Source of the DNA: Acanthaster planci
Taxonomy: Eukaryota > Echinodermata > Asteroidea > Valvatida > Acanthasteridae
Length of the DNA: 57,973 nt
Reading direction: 5' to 3'
NCBI RefSeq assembly: GCF_001949145.1
Contig: NW_019091381.1
Location: 3,028,527-3,086,499, forward strand
The notes beneath the pieces are model-generated. The model was not told the origin of the DNA and did no database searches. It worked only from the letters and a program-made list of their open reading frames with translations. Shown here one piece after another: positions 35,031 through 48,100 of this stretch. Numbering within the stretch: the stretch's first letter is position 1; every line of letters begins with the position of its first letter. The position numbers and the translations under genes were made by a program.

Positions 35031-36324
35031 TCACATACAGTTCTTTCTAAATATGCAGCGGAAAAATAACTTCAAAATAACTACAATTATACGACTAAAT
35101 ATAGCAACTGAAGTGTACCGAACATGAGTGACACAAAACGACATTTCTTTACATTTCCTTTGTTTCCCGATATTAATGTGCCTTGTTCTCTTAAATTAAC
35201 TGTTGCAGATGAACAATTTTAATACAAAAATTAGCCAGAGAATCAGCCAGCTTCTGTTTATAACCTGGAAGTGGTCGAAATACTGTACCCACAAAAATGT
35301 CAATTCTTACACAAAAAAATGTAAAAGCTTCTCAAAATTCTTCACCAGTGACTCATAAACTCGTTAGCCCCCTTTTTGGCAGCCTCATTTCCTCAGACGG
35401 CAAACCACAAGCAATTTTCCTGATCTTTAGTGTCCCCCCAAACAGATCGAAAATAAATAAAAACAGAAGCTCTGAGCAGCCGACGAAAGGGGGGTGGACA
35501 TTCCAGTCTCCTATACGGCAACGGAAGAACACATCCCACTTGTAGCACATGTCGCCCCAAACCAAAAACTAGGACCATCAATAAAAGTTGAGAAGCCACA
35601 AGTTGTCCTCACGGTCGTGAAGACGTTTTCCGGGGATCGTTTCAATGGACGACAGCGTAAACCACTTAACCATTATTAAATTTGAGCAGTCGTTTTCCGA
35701 AAGTTCAATGATCCCCTTCAGCTGTACTCGCCGACTGAAAACGTGCTTCTCGCTGTTCGTGTAAACAATTTTTTTTTTAGTAACTGTGACAGGTCACCGA
35801 TCTTCGTTTCCCATTCAAAGTTTTGTTCCTATTTTTGATAACAATTGCCACAGGGGTGACGACGATTTCTAAACCCACGCAGTCGCACCGAAGAGCTGTA
35901 ATTCTGAAAAGCCAATTGTGGGGAAAGACGAAAAAAGATTGATGTACACCTATTTTCAGCATCATAACGGAGAGGACGGTGAAACATACCGGTGCAGCCT
36001 GTGACGGAGTTGACTAGAATGGGGGGTCAACAGAGGTTGTGGTACTTCAAAGAAGTGACGTTTACATCAGCCACAATATTTTACAGCCTGTGCATGCTAC
36101 TTCTCGGTAGCGACGGCATCCTCAATGTAACTTAACGGTATCTTCTCGTGAGTTACTTTCACGAACGTCATGATTTGCTGGCAACATTCCTTTTAATCAA
36201 ACTGCAGTTCTGCCTGGGCGGATGTCCACATAGTTTAATCTTGATAAGAAAAACAGGGTAGTCCTGTCGAGAAGTTGAGTTGGTCAATGGGCGCGCGTTG
36301 GCTCAACGAACGAGTGGGCAAATG

Positions 36325-36500
36325 GGGTATGCTCCTTTGACGGCACAGTCGTGTTTACAAGTGGCTGCTAAAACTATGGTTGGCCATTGGTACAAAAGTA
36401 AAAAAAAAAAGAATAATTCGCAAAGTGTTAAAGTTCTCAAGCAGCTATCAGAATATCAGATAATACTAAATGAAAATATAACCCTATTTAAAATTAATGG
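36325..36500 (+). repeat. Dispersed repeat, second copy of 18975-19165
   Basis: The shared order is GCTCCTTTGACG, GTGGCTGCTAAAACTATGGT, AAAAGTAAAA, ATACTAAATGAAAATAT. Further right, GAGTTGGAAAACGGTCC (36605-36622) echoes the terminal repeat of the 19.2 kb MITE, suggesting the two repeats are often linked. Confidence 0.7.
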
Positions 36501-39128
36501 GACGAATGCCAATTTTGAACGAATTTGTAGTACAATCGGAAACCAATCAAAAGGTGATATTTCTGCAAACTTTGGCCGCCAATAAACGGTCGACTGGTGC
36601 GAGTCGAGTTGGAAAACGGTCCGGCTGACTGACATTGGATAAGCCTAAGTAAGAGAAATATAAGCTACTGCTCATTACTTGAACGACGGGCACTGTTGTC
36701 TAGAACTTGGCACTGGAAATGGAAGAGAACCGACACTTGGTAATGGATTTTAAAGCCACCGACGGCAGAATGACCTCAAGCATGCCCAAACTTTCCATAG
36801 TTTTCAAGAACACTTGTCAAACTATTATTCACCACTTTTTTTTTACGGAAAACCCTGTTGCGTTCTCATCCCTGTCTGTTTGGAGTATGACTCACTAGGA
36901 CACACAACTTTACTTCACATATAAGACACCCTTTAGTGTACGGAAAAACCTTTAACCTACACACGTGTCACGAAATATGTTGCCGGCAAATGAAATAAGA
37001 TTTGTGAAGTGACATACCCGTGACAAGAAGGATGTGAACAAGGTCACAGAGATTTGGAACTAGTGAATAAAATTTTCCTGTGAATATGCACGAGGTCGCG
37101 AATAACCAGAGAGGACCACAACTTTCGAAAACGAATTCGTCACTGGAGGAACAATGTGGAAGTTTCTTTTAACACAGCTGAAAGGATGTGAATAGTCAAC
37201 ACAACTCGTGGCCTGACGTAAACAAAAGAATAGGAAAGCGAATTTAAGAACTCGCCAACGAGAGTTACCATATTTGGCCAGCATGAATGACAACACTGGC
37301 CACAGGTCGAGCGATTAGCAGCGATGACTTAGGAAGAACAATTTTCAGTTTCATACACAAGGAGGCTGGCAACAAGCGCAATTCGTCAGGCTCCTATTTA
37401 AAAACGAAAGCGGCAAACGGGGTGCACGCCGTATACCGGTGGGAAACATTGCAGGCTTATCTGGCATGCATCCGTGCGTGCTCGAATTTCATGCAAATCA
37501 CGACTACGCTAAACGGGGCCACTGTGGTGATGGGGCCACGGTGGTCTTGAAATAAAAAAATGTCCTGTGATATTTGAACGAATTTTCCAATTTTTTTTCC
37601 TGATAAGCTTTAAGTTTGTCGTGTCATTTTAGTGTATCTAACGGTTTGAAGTTGTTGTTAGATTGTGTTATAAGTATATCGTTTTGCTTTCTTTGGAGTG
37701 TACACCCTGCGTGTTTTGGTTCTCAAAACTGTGACCCGAGTTATTTGTATACATTCTTTTATTTTTAAGGAAGAATGAATTTCTTTTACAAAGGAATCAA
37801 ATTGATGAAAATAAAGAAAGAGAAAGCGAGAGAGAGAGAGAGAGAACACGACTTAAAACAATATTACAAACAACACCAGGAATATACAACTCAACTTCTA
37901 AAAAAAAAGGCCAGCCTTGTTTATTTGCAGCGCTAGGTGGGAACAAAAAAATGGTTCCCTAAAAACTTTCGTCAATGCAACGAGAATTCTTCAAATAATG
38001 AGTAATTGGGAAGTACCCTGTTAGCCCCGCTACAGGCGCAGCTTGTCGCCCCAAATTCGGGATAGACTGACACTGATGACCGAATAAAACCCAAACTCCT
38101 GGACAAAGGAGGTGACACAACTCCTGACTAAAAACGGCACCTGATGAGTGCACTGAGTAGCGGCTGACGATGCGGGGAACATTACATAAAAGCACGGCCT
38201 TGGACACTTCCTATTTCAGTCACTATTACCGAGGTAAGGAAGGAACTGGCTGTCCGTTATGGGTCCGGGATACCTTTGTGAGTCCAGGATAAGTTAAAGG
38301 CAGTTTAAGTTACAAATGTATTACCGTGTACTGATTCTGGAAACTCGTGCACTTTCAGAGTGTTTCAAAATGCTATTTCAACCGCAAAGTAGCGATGTTT
38401 CTCAAGTCATGGCTATATTTAAATAAATATCGGCCTTGTCAACAAATGGTTCCTGAAAAAAAAAACTACCACCGGGATGTATTTCCGGAGAATCCGTGTT
38501 ACCTTTTGACACTCAAAGAACATTGAGCGTGTAGCAGATTATGACACTTGAACTATGAATCTGTTCGAATTTCTGCATTCTGTATTAAAGGGAGAAATGC
38601 TTACAGGACGACTTGGCCATGATATCTGGATTATTCTCGTTCGAGATCAGAAATCACATGAAATAAAGCTAATATTTCGAAATTAGTTTAATAACTTCAC
38701 ATTATTAAAGTAATTGCAAAAATGCAGGCAGACATTTCTTACAAAGGCATTACATTTCTTTTCCAACTCACTGATTCCCATTACTACAGTAATCAAATAG
38801 AAGGGTGCCTCTGGGCATGATTTCTGAATTGAGAGAGCACTGTTAACATCATGACTTTTGACATTCCGTTGTCGTGCTTGATGTGACGGCATTACGCCAT
38901 CCATAAAAAGGTGCTTTCATGTTGTTCTGAAGCCATAGTGAAATGCATCAGAACAAAAGAGATGGAACAACTGGTCCTGGTCAGCTGACACTAGTTCGTT
39001 ACTTTCCAAAAATTGATGAGGCATTCAGACGAACAAAAAAAAAACTGTGTTAATGCAATGTGTAGCAGCGATTGCATCAACACGACAATTGCTCACACGG
39101 TGACTTCACCCGCACGAGGGGATCGTGA

Positions 39129-42100
39129 TCAACCAGACAGACCACTTCCTTTGGGGACGGCAATCCCAACGTGGTACCTAGCCAGGTCTGTATCCACCAC
39201 ACCAGAGGGGGCTCCACTCATCAGATCATTACCTTCCATGGTTTTGGGAAAGGCGATGACGTCACGAATGGAAGGCTCCCCGCACAGAATGGATATGAGG
39301 CGATCGAGACCTGAAAATTTAACATCTGGATTTTAGGACTCAGACTTTTTTTGGGTGGAGATTAATGTAGCTGTAAGTTCGTAAGATGTGGAGTAAAAGG
39401 TTTTAAAAGCCAAAAAACAACTTGTGAAACTGTAGAGGATAATTACTTCTATTAATGCGTCCTGTATTCCGGTGTCGTGCTTGTTACTAAAAAAAAAATA
39501 CTAAACATGCATTTCTGGGGAAAAAGTACATGATGTGCTTGGTTGCCTTCAAGGGTAGAGCAGATTTCACTTGCTCACAGTAGTTCCGTTTGTGTTTACA
39601 CAAAGCACACTAACTCCATGACAAGTGAGGATCCACGTAGGTTAAAGTCAAAGTCACAAGGCTCAGATGACAGGAAATGGATCGGTTGTAAAAAAAATTC
39701 ATGCGAACATTCGAGACCAGCCAAACAGACTACTACTAGGCTAGTACTCCACTACAATTTCTTCACAAAGAAAACACGGCTATTCATCTGGAGTGAACGC
39801 AACTAACACAAAGGTTAGCGGGGTCAGCCTGTACAAAATCAGCGACAGCATTAGGCAGCTACATGAGACCAGGGGTTACATATTAAGAGTTGCAAGCCTC
39901 GTACCACACAGAAACAATCAGACACCAAAACATTCTGTTCAAGCTAAATGCCCAGTTAATTTTCAAAAAAATTCCACTTCACGCAGAGTCACTAAACTGT
40001 TTAAAAACAACACAAGGTATGACACATAGATCGCTACGACCAGTAAGCGCTTATGTACGTGTTCTTCTATACAATGCAGGAGTACAACCTTTAAAGGGCA
40101 AGAGTATTGAATTATTCAAAGACATCCAAAGTTATACTCATCTCAAATGTATGCAAACAATCAGGCATTTCTTACAGATTAAATGTACTTAAGAAACCCT
40201 CCTTGGGACATTCAATAATGTCTAATCTTTCCTGGGCAACTGATGGCGCAGTTGCTGTTCTTCTGTTCAAACAGCGAGTCCAGAAATTACACCCAGAAAA
40301 CATTACTGAGAAACAGGCTGCTCGCTGGCTGCTCGCTCGCTACACAACAACGAATCACCAAAGAACAGGAAATTTGGGCCAGCGAAGTCTGAAAATATCC
40401 AGCAGATAACAATGAGGTGCTGATGCTGGGATCCCATCAGAATATATTTTGAAGGTTTGAATTTAAAAAAATTCCACCGAGGAGACCCTCCAACAAGAGC
40501 CTCAAACTAGATCTTTGTACAAGCTTACTACAGATGCTCTGATTTCCATTCACATCCCCACCTGCAGCGATGCGATTGTGACGAACGTGAAGGTTACACA
40601 GGTGAATTCTGTTCTTGCGGCAGTTCTTACGCAGTGACACCTTACTTCCAAGTTCCACTCACCCGTAAATAAAGCATGTCAATCGGCCCAAAGAGAAGCC
40701 ACGGTGAAACATTACGAGTGAGAGTAAGATTCCATGAAGTGATTGACTTACCCAAAGCAATACCTCCGTGGGGCGGACATCCAGACTGCAAGGCGTCCAA
40801 CAGATGTGACAAGCAAGAAGAATCCTCCTATTGCCAAACAGTAGACAGATGTAGGCTGCTCTTGTTAGCATTAACCACACCTAATGCACCAAATTATGAA
40901 AGTCTGCAGTGTAGGGGCAGGGGGGGTGAACCAGGGTGTTTTTTTTGGGGGGGGGGGTTTCTGGACATTTTTGTTCATCCAAGGGGGGGTACTACATGCA
41001 GTTGTGGGCACTGGTGAAGCCATTTTTATAACGATCTCTGTTTTGTCCTTAACCGTGTGCACAAAATAAGACCCTTAAATAATTGATTTTTTTAGGGGGG
41101 AGGTAGGTTCCCAATAATGAGCAGGAGAATGGGGTTTGACCCCCGACACTGCCCCCTGGATCCACACCTGGGGTGAGGGACTGAAAGTACATAATTTAGC
41201 ATATGCTCTACCCAGCCTATGTGAGGCGAAACATGAAGTCATTGCAGACAGGTTTTTTTTTTTATATCCGATGTCAATTGAACAGTCCCACCTCTCTATG
41301 CATTCTTGTAGCAGAAAGTCCGCATTTAATGCATGTCACCTTTCAAGGCACATCAATCCCCATGTAGCCGGTGGGATCTATGTTCCTTGATGAAACCAGA
41401 CTTTCACAAATGTATGGAAGCTATGGCTGCATCCGAATCTGTTGTCTAGAGCTAGGTCTAAGTCTTCGCTCCATTGGAAATGCGTGGAGACGCGTAGACA
41501 ATAGACCTAGCCGTAGCTCTGGAAGCCTGTTTCAGACACGGCCTATGCTAAGGGAAAGAAATCAGAATGCATACCTTGAGAACTTTCTCCAAAACATATT
41601 CCTGTAGCTCGGCATTGTGGATTCGGATAGATCCCCCGCCAATCTCTGCACCGTTCAGTACTAGATCGTAATGTTGACCCTTGACCTTGAAAGGCAGAGA
41701 GAGGGTACACTTGAGCTAGGTGTTGTACACTGTCTATGTTCATGTGCCACAAACTTACTGGATTGGTCGATTTTCTTGAGGAACGACTGGAAAAGATCTT
41801 TACTCATACTAACATAAAATGAAATGATTACATACACAATCACACTTTCCTGGTTCTGAATCTCTGAATAAACACCCTATAAAAACAACGATCAGCAGCC
41901 AACAAATCAGTAATTAATCATGCAATCTGGAAATCAAAACTTTACAATCATAATTCCCTGGGCATTTTGACTGGAAGAAAACTGATGGCAAAGTTTTAAG
42001 GCGCACCAAGTTCCAAGTAGAATTACAGGAGCAGAACTCAACCCTCGTCAGCTCCTACCAAATCCTACTAAACCACATGGTGGATTTTGACAGATCTGGA

Positions 42101-45100
42101 ACAGACAGGCTCAGAGGTATTTCAGGGGGTTTTTACCTCCAGAGGAGAGGTGTATATCAGGTCGGAATGCTCGGGCACCGGGGCCGTGAATGGGTGGTGG
42201 GAGGACTCCAATTCCCCGTCCCTTCCCTCGCTGGGGAGAAATAGCGGGAAGTCCTCCACCCACAAGAAACTGTAATGGTTTGGGTCCCTCACGGGCACTC
42301 CTGGATATAAGCAGAGGAAAAAAAAAATTCGATTAGTCTCGATCCAAATATCTTCAAAATACGGTGCAGCTGATGCGCGTCATGAACATTTTAAGTCCAA
42401 ACCGCAGATGCACGTGTCAAACTGCAGGAAGTGTGTCACTTGAGAGACACCCACAGAGCTCCATAATCTCCAAAGAAAGAGCAGACTTTTACCACTGGGA
42501 AAACTGATCCAGAGCTACTTTTTAAAAAGGAAATCTAAACTTGAATTTCCACTGATGAAATTCGGTTCATATCATCATTCATTTATTTCTCAATCATTCC
42601 ACCCATCTGCAAGAAAGAAATTCTGCACCAAAATCAAGCAGTTCTAACCGTTAACGACTGAGTGATGAAGTCATCTTTGCTGAAGATGAACGTGAAAAGA
42701 AACAGTTGTCAAAACTGGAAAAGGCCAAGTTTTCTTCACACATTGCTCCTACCTCTAGATTCCAAGATATCGGCACAAACAAGTCGTACATGTCCTAGCA
42801 CTTTGGTCTGCAAAGACAACAAAATGGAGACAGCAAGTTACATCAAAGTGAAATTTCTGGAGGTTTCTCTAAAAACAATTAATAGTGTGAATGGTTATTC
42901 GCGTAATTTGATGGTTCTTTTTACTTTCTCATAGGAGAAATATGTGGAATTTTCTTTAATTTTTATTTACTTTCACCGTAAAACTGCGCAATCTCAAATT
43001 GTGTGGCATAATTGACTTGCATGGTCTTTGCATACACGCAGAACGCCTGCAAGAACCCGCTCGTAACCACCCGTCTTTCTTTTCGCCGATTGGGGTGCAT
43101 TTGAGCTCGGGGCAGATTCCAACTTATGTGAGTGGACGGCTCATTTCAAATTATACAGCAACAGCTTATAACAGGCTTTTGTCTGCTAAGTGGAAATGTG
43201 CCAGTTACCGACCAAGCACGGTCTGTGATATTTTGTCTGTTTAACCAGGGTAGCCCTACATGGGCCGACTACTGCCCGACACGGATGTTTGTCTGATTAA
43301 GAGAGGACGTACCACAGTACTGCGATTGCCTGCAGCGAGGAACAACACGTCTCCCCTGGATGCATCCATAACCTTGGCCATTTCCAGCCTGCTGGTTTCG
43401 GGGAGGTGCTTGGCAATTGCAGATTTCCAGGTGTCCTCGTCTTTGCACTGCATGCATAAGACGCCGTATGGGAAATACTTTTTGGATTCATTCTGGAGCC
43501 GAGTGAAGTCGCAGTTGGAGAGGTGCTCCTACGTTATTGCAGGGCAGAAAAAGGAAAAAGGGTTTTGGATGTCAGACTCACATCACATTTACCTGCCTAG
43601 GGCTGAAATCAACCATCATATTTAACCATCACGTAAGCCTCAAGTTAGCGGCTTCATCAATTTCCTATAGACTTATGCGCTATATCCAGCCACAGCAGAG
43701 AAATTTCCGACACAGCCTAAAGCTGCATCCAAATCTGTTGTCTAGAGCTAGGTCGTCTTCGCTCCATTGGAAATATGCAAAGATGTGCAGACAATAGACC
43801 TAGCCGTAACTCTGAAAGCTCGTTTTGGACACAGCCTAATATTCATCAAATGTTAGGCACTGGCTCATCCTTGGCGGGAATGGAAGACAGAACAGGGAGA
43901 GCAAACCTTTGCAATAATATTGAATGCAAATATTCAAAGGATGAATGCTTTTTAACTATGGTGAATCTCGCTACGTATACTTTCTGACATCCAATCTTCC
44001 CCAATTCACATGAAGCAAAACCAAGGCCTTTATTGCACACAATGTCTTTCATCAGGACGGGAAACTCAAAGTGGACCTGGCCTGCATGGTTTACCATTCC
44101 ACACAAGTTATGTCAAAGAAATCATGTGTATAAACTTACACACAATGCATGCAACCAAATCTTTGTCTGCAATGCAACGTGCAAGTATTCCCAAAGGCAT
44201 ATCAAAATACCGCCACAGGCCACTTTGCCCTGAATTTGTCCGATCACCGAGACGGGCCAACTTGCTAGTCGAGTGCAAGGTGTTGTTATTAGATTACATG
44301 TGGGAGGGCGATTGGGGTCGCATTTCAGATTGGGAGGAATAAACTCAATCTGCTTTCATTTCATTTACTGGGAAAATGGCTTGTGTGATCTTCCTGCGCT
44401 TTCAGAGCATGTTTTGGGCAAGAATGTTGAAGTAGATAATTGAACTTTGGGGAAGCCAACAATGTCCGGTTGACACAAAGACACATGATATTTAGGCAAC
44501 ACTTTTTTTATTTGTTGGATAACCTATTTACAAAGAGGCAATGCTGGAGGATGGAATAAAATTGAAAATAAAGATTAAATCCCAATCAAGGTCAGCCATT
44601 TATCTGTCGCAGTGGGCAGGTGAAAGAGGAAACTACCAACAGACCAGTAAAACTTAAATGAAATTGGAAATTTCTGGCCATTAATGGTAAATTTCAAATT
44701 CCTTTTTGCACGGCACAAGCACCGTAAAAAGCACAAATTCAGCAGAAAAAAAATAAATTTGACTAAATTTGAACTTTTCCCCTCAATTCCTACATCGAAA
44801 AATGCATTCCTTTCGGAAAGCGTCAGCGTCCACCTCTGACATCAAATCATGCCTTTCATTAACACAGGGTTCTAACAAGTGCAACCTTGGAAACAGCAGT
44901 CCCGGAGGTCATGAAATTTTTGAAATAGCAAAGTGTCATAAAGAAAACTATTATTGAAATTGAACGTACCAGGGCACCTTTACAATTGACTGCGCTTATT
45001 GTAAATTCATCCTCTTCGGAGTTGAATATGGAAGGACCGCATCCCTTGAGAACAGTCGTCACATCCTTTATCTGAAAATATCAAAACGCAAAGAATTCAG

Positions 45101-48100
45101 TGATTGGATTTCACAGCTGTACTTAGGTGAAAAATTAAGATGTAGCCAACAAAATGGAAACTGAATTTTTAGAACAGTTGGGAAAATAAAATGCAAGTAC
45201 ATGTATTTAACAGGTTTTTGCGTAAAAAATCACGTAAAATCCGGGGCAGGACCGAGAGAACAAAAAAGGTAAGGCCGCAAGAGGGCGCTAGTCAGAATTG
45301 TTGATGCACGGCCACGTACAGCACACATGGAACTGCGAAAACACAATACGTGCAGCTGATAAGAACAGAATCAGTGTGACTGAACAAAGGAAAGGAACCA
45401 GCGCCAGGTGAGAGTAGGGCAAGAACTTGACCTCTGCTTCAGCTGGTTCCACTCGATGAAGCGGGAAGAGCCAAAGTGGTATCCGTTCAAATACAAAGCA
45501 AACAAAGGAGGAAGTCATCTATAAGATGACAGCAAACCATTCAAGATGCATCAGAATTTGACAGTACAGCTTTTCTCGGTAAACAGTTTTTTTGCTGGGA
45601 GGGTTACAGGGGACAAAAACCAGCCTCAGTACTGCTCCAGATCTTTTTCTTGAAATCACTAATTAATGGTGTTGCTCGCTGTTAACGGTTTCGGGGGATT
45701 TATTTCAATCTTCTGTTTGTTGGTATTTCAACAGAAATTTGATGAGCAGATTGAGGTTACCAGCTTAGATATCCTCCACTGTACATCTCTAGCAAATGTT
45801 TCCCCGCCAATTTTGGCCAAGCACAATTTGTTATAAGTGGTGTTTTCTGGTCAACAATTCTCTGAAACTGGGCTGGTGAAGATTAAATGACCTGGAATGT
45901 CTCACCTTCCAGTTGAATCTTGTGTCTGGTTTATCTGAGCCATACTAGGGGAAATAGATCAGAAAGAGCGGAAGAAACCTGGAAATTATATTCATCACAG
46001 ATTAAATAACAAATCACAAAATCTATACACTTCAAAACCTAAAAAAAAATAATAAAGCACAAACACAAATATGAAATTGTTCTGTTCTATTCCAGGAAGC
46101 CCAGGCTGTGAATCACTTCTTTGAAAACTCCCCCACTGAAAGGCGGACACTGACCTGTCAAATTAAGAGGATAATCAGGCAATCTGATATGTGGAATTAT
46201 TTCTACCTAGTACATTGACCTGGTAGTCCAAAAGGCTTGATCAGAAATGGGAACTCAAGGAGGATAGGTTTCCGAAATAACTGTGTATGTACTTGTTACA
46301 TTTTCAAAGGAACCAAGGAATATTGATGATAACACTGACTTCCACAATTTCACCACATTACCAGGTTCAGGAAATAATTCAAGAGCTCATATTTCTAATT
46401 TTCCAGCAATTGTAACCAAAGTTTACAGTCCACTCTGATTGGGATATTTACTGAGAAATCATGCCCAGATGCTTCATACCTTTGAATCTGAATCGGAATC
46501 ATATAGTCAGCAAAGCCTCCATTAGGAAACATCACACCAACTTGAATCTTTGATCTTTCATCTTCCACCACTGATCCCAGACAGTCATTTCAAAAGCTTG
46601 TGAACTATACCTCTATACACCAGAGTGCAGTGAACCATCTTCAATCATGAAAATACTCTGACCCTAGCCCGAGTCAATTTTTGCGCATGCTTAACCATCC
46701 TTTGAAAGTCCTACTCCAACTCTGACTCCCAACACACCTCAGCCATTGCCTGCGAATAGTTCATCCTTGGGAAAGGCGTGCTTAACTTCGGCTTATCACG
46801 AGGCCACGAATACTCCAGAAGTTGTTCGATCATTGCATAGATGCCGTCCTTGTTGACAAAAGACATTTCAATGTCTACCTGAAAAATGGGTGAACAGACA
46901 GGTACAGTGGATACTGTGTTCTCACACGACCGCACCACAATCAACATTATCAGTAATTCCCTGTAATGGCTTTCCATGCTGAGGTTATAAATGCACTTTT
47001 AATACAGGATTCACAATATAGTGCACCACTGAGAGGTTGCCATGGAAAGGCCATTTTTCAGAGTGCATTGTGGGAAATGATCCATGAATTCTATTCATCA
47101 GCTTTGCCCGGGGAAATTAAATTATTCCCCGACGTTTGTTTGTCAGAGAAGAAGATTCCTTAGCGTATTTTGAGAACCAGTTTTAATGCAAAGCCTTTTT
47201 TTTTTACTTGGAAAGTCCTAATCTATCAAAAACTTCCCCGAGCTGCGTATTAGCATACGCTAATGCGAATCATAGCAAGCCATGCTTTTGTCAACCATAA
47301 AAGTTGAAAAAAGAGCCTCTCCGTGGCAACCTCTTGGTGGCGCACTACGCTCTGATCTTATTTTTAGCCTTGAATTACAGTATTTTTAGTCTTACACTTG
47401 AGTCCATCCAAACTAAGTACACAAAGTTGGTCACATCCAATGGGAAATATGTAAGCAATAGCTAGGAAATCATGTCTTGTTGTAATTCATTAGGACAGCT
47501 TGCAACTCGACAAGAGAGTGAATGACTTGTGGGTGACTTACGAGGACCTGACCATGAAGCAGCACTATGTCTACTTACCCTGAGAATGTTTATTTGGCAT
47601 AAACTGTTTCTTCAAGTGTTCATGACAAGTTCCACAACTTTTTCCAGTTTCAAATCCCGCCAGGCAAAGAGCGCCGTCTTTACAAACAAATGGCCGGTGT
47701 TTCTCAGTGTTTCCTGCTCTTTAAAAGCCACTTGGTTTTGAAACCCCTCGGTCATGAGTTTTGGCTCCCAGACCCGTAAAAAGAATCTCACCTGTGTAAA
47801 TTCTGGTTGTCTGTCTGCTCTGCTGCCTTCGTCCCTGTAGCACCTGGCAATCTGGAAGTAGCGGTCAATACCTCCCACCATCAACAACTGTTTGAACTGT
47901 GGAGGCCAAAGTGAGATGAGTGAAACTATCGGCCATCAATAACCTGGCCATGAGACAAAGGTCTGTAGCTTGGCTTCAGTGTTTTGCCTTCAGCGTGTAC
48001 TATGAGGGGACCGAAATGAACTTTGGGGGATTATTTTCCTTATGTATTTTTGGTCATTGTAATTACGTCAATGTATTCTAAGAAGATTCTTTGTATCTGA

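Larger units (their letters stand above)
31851..39128. other. Intergenic spacer between cytokine gene C and DARS2
   Basis: No gene could be supported. The stretch includes the SINE at 33961-34323, a microsatellite, the assembly gap, repeat copies at 33721-33824 and 36325-36500, and a GA tract near 37826-37846. It should also contain the DARS2 3' UTR and poly(A) site (minus strand, below 39129); a possible minus-strand AATAAA lies at 37919-37924, about 1.2 kb past the stop. Confidence 0.5.

Noticed and set aside
34428-35069. Long ORFs across the run of Ns
   Set aside because: Artefacts of translating unknown bases.
43846-44106. 86-codon minus-strand ORF within DARS2, considered as an extra exon
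   Set aside because: The exons ending at 44970 and starting at 43528 already join in phase and match the human protein with no missing segment.
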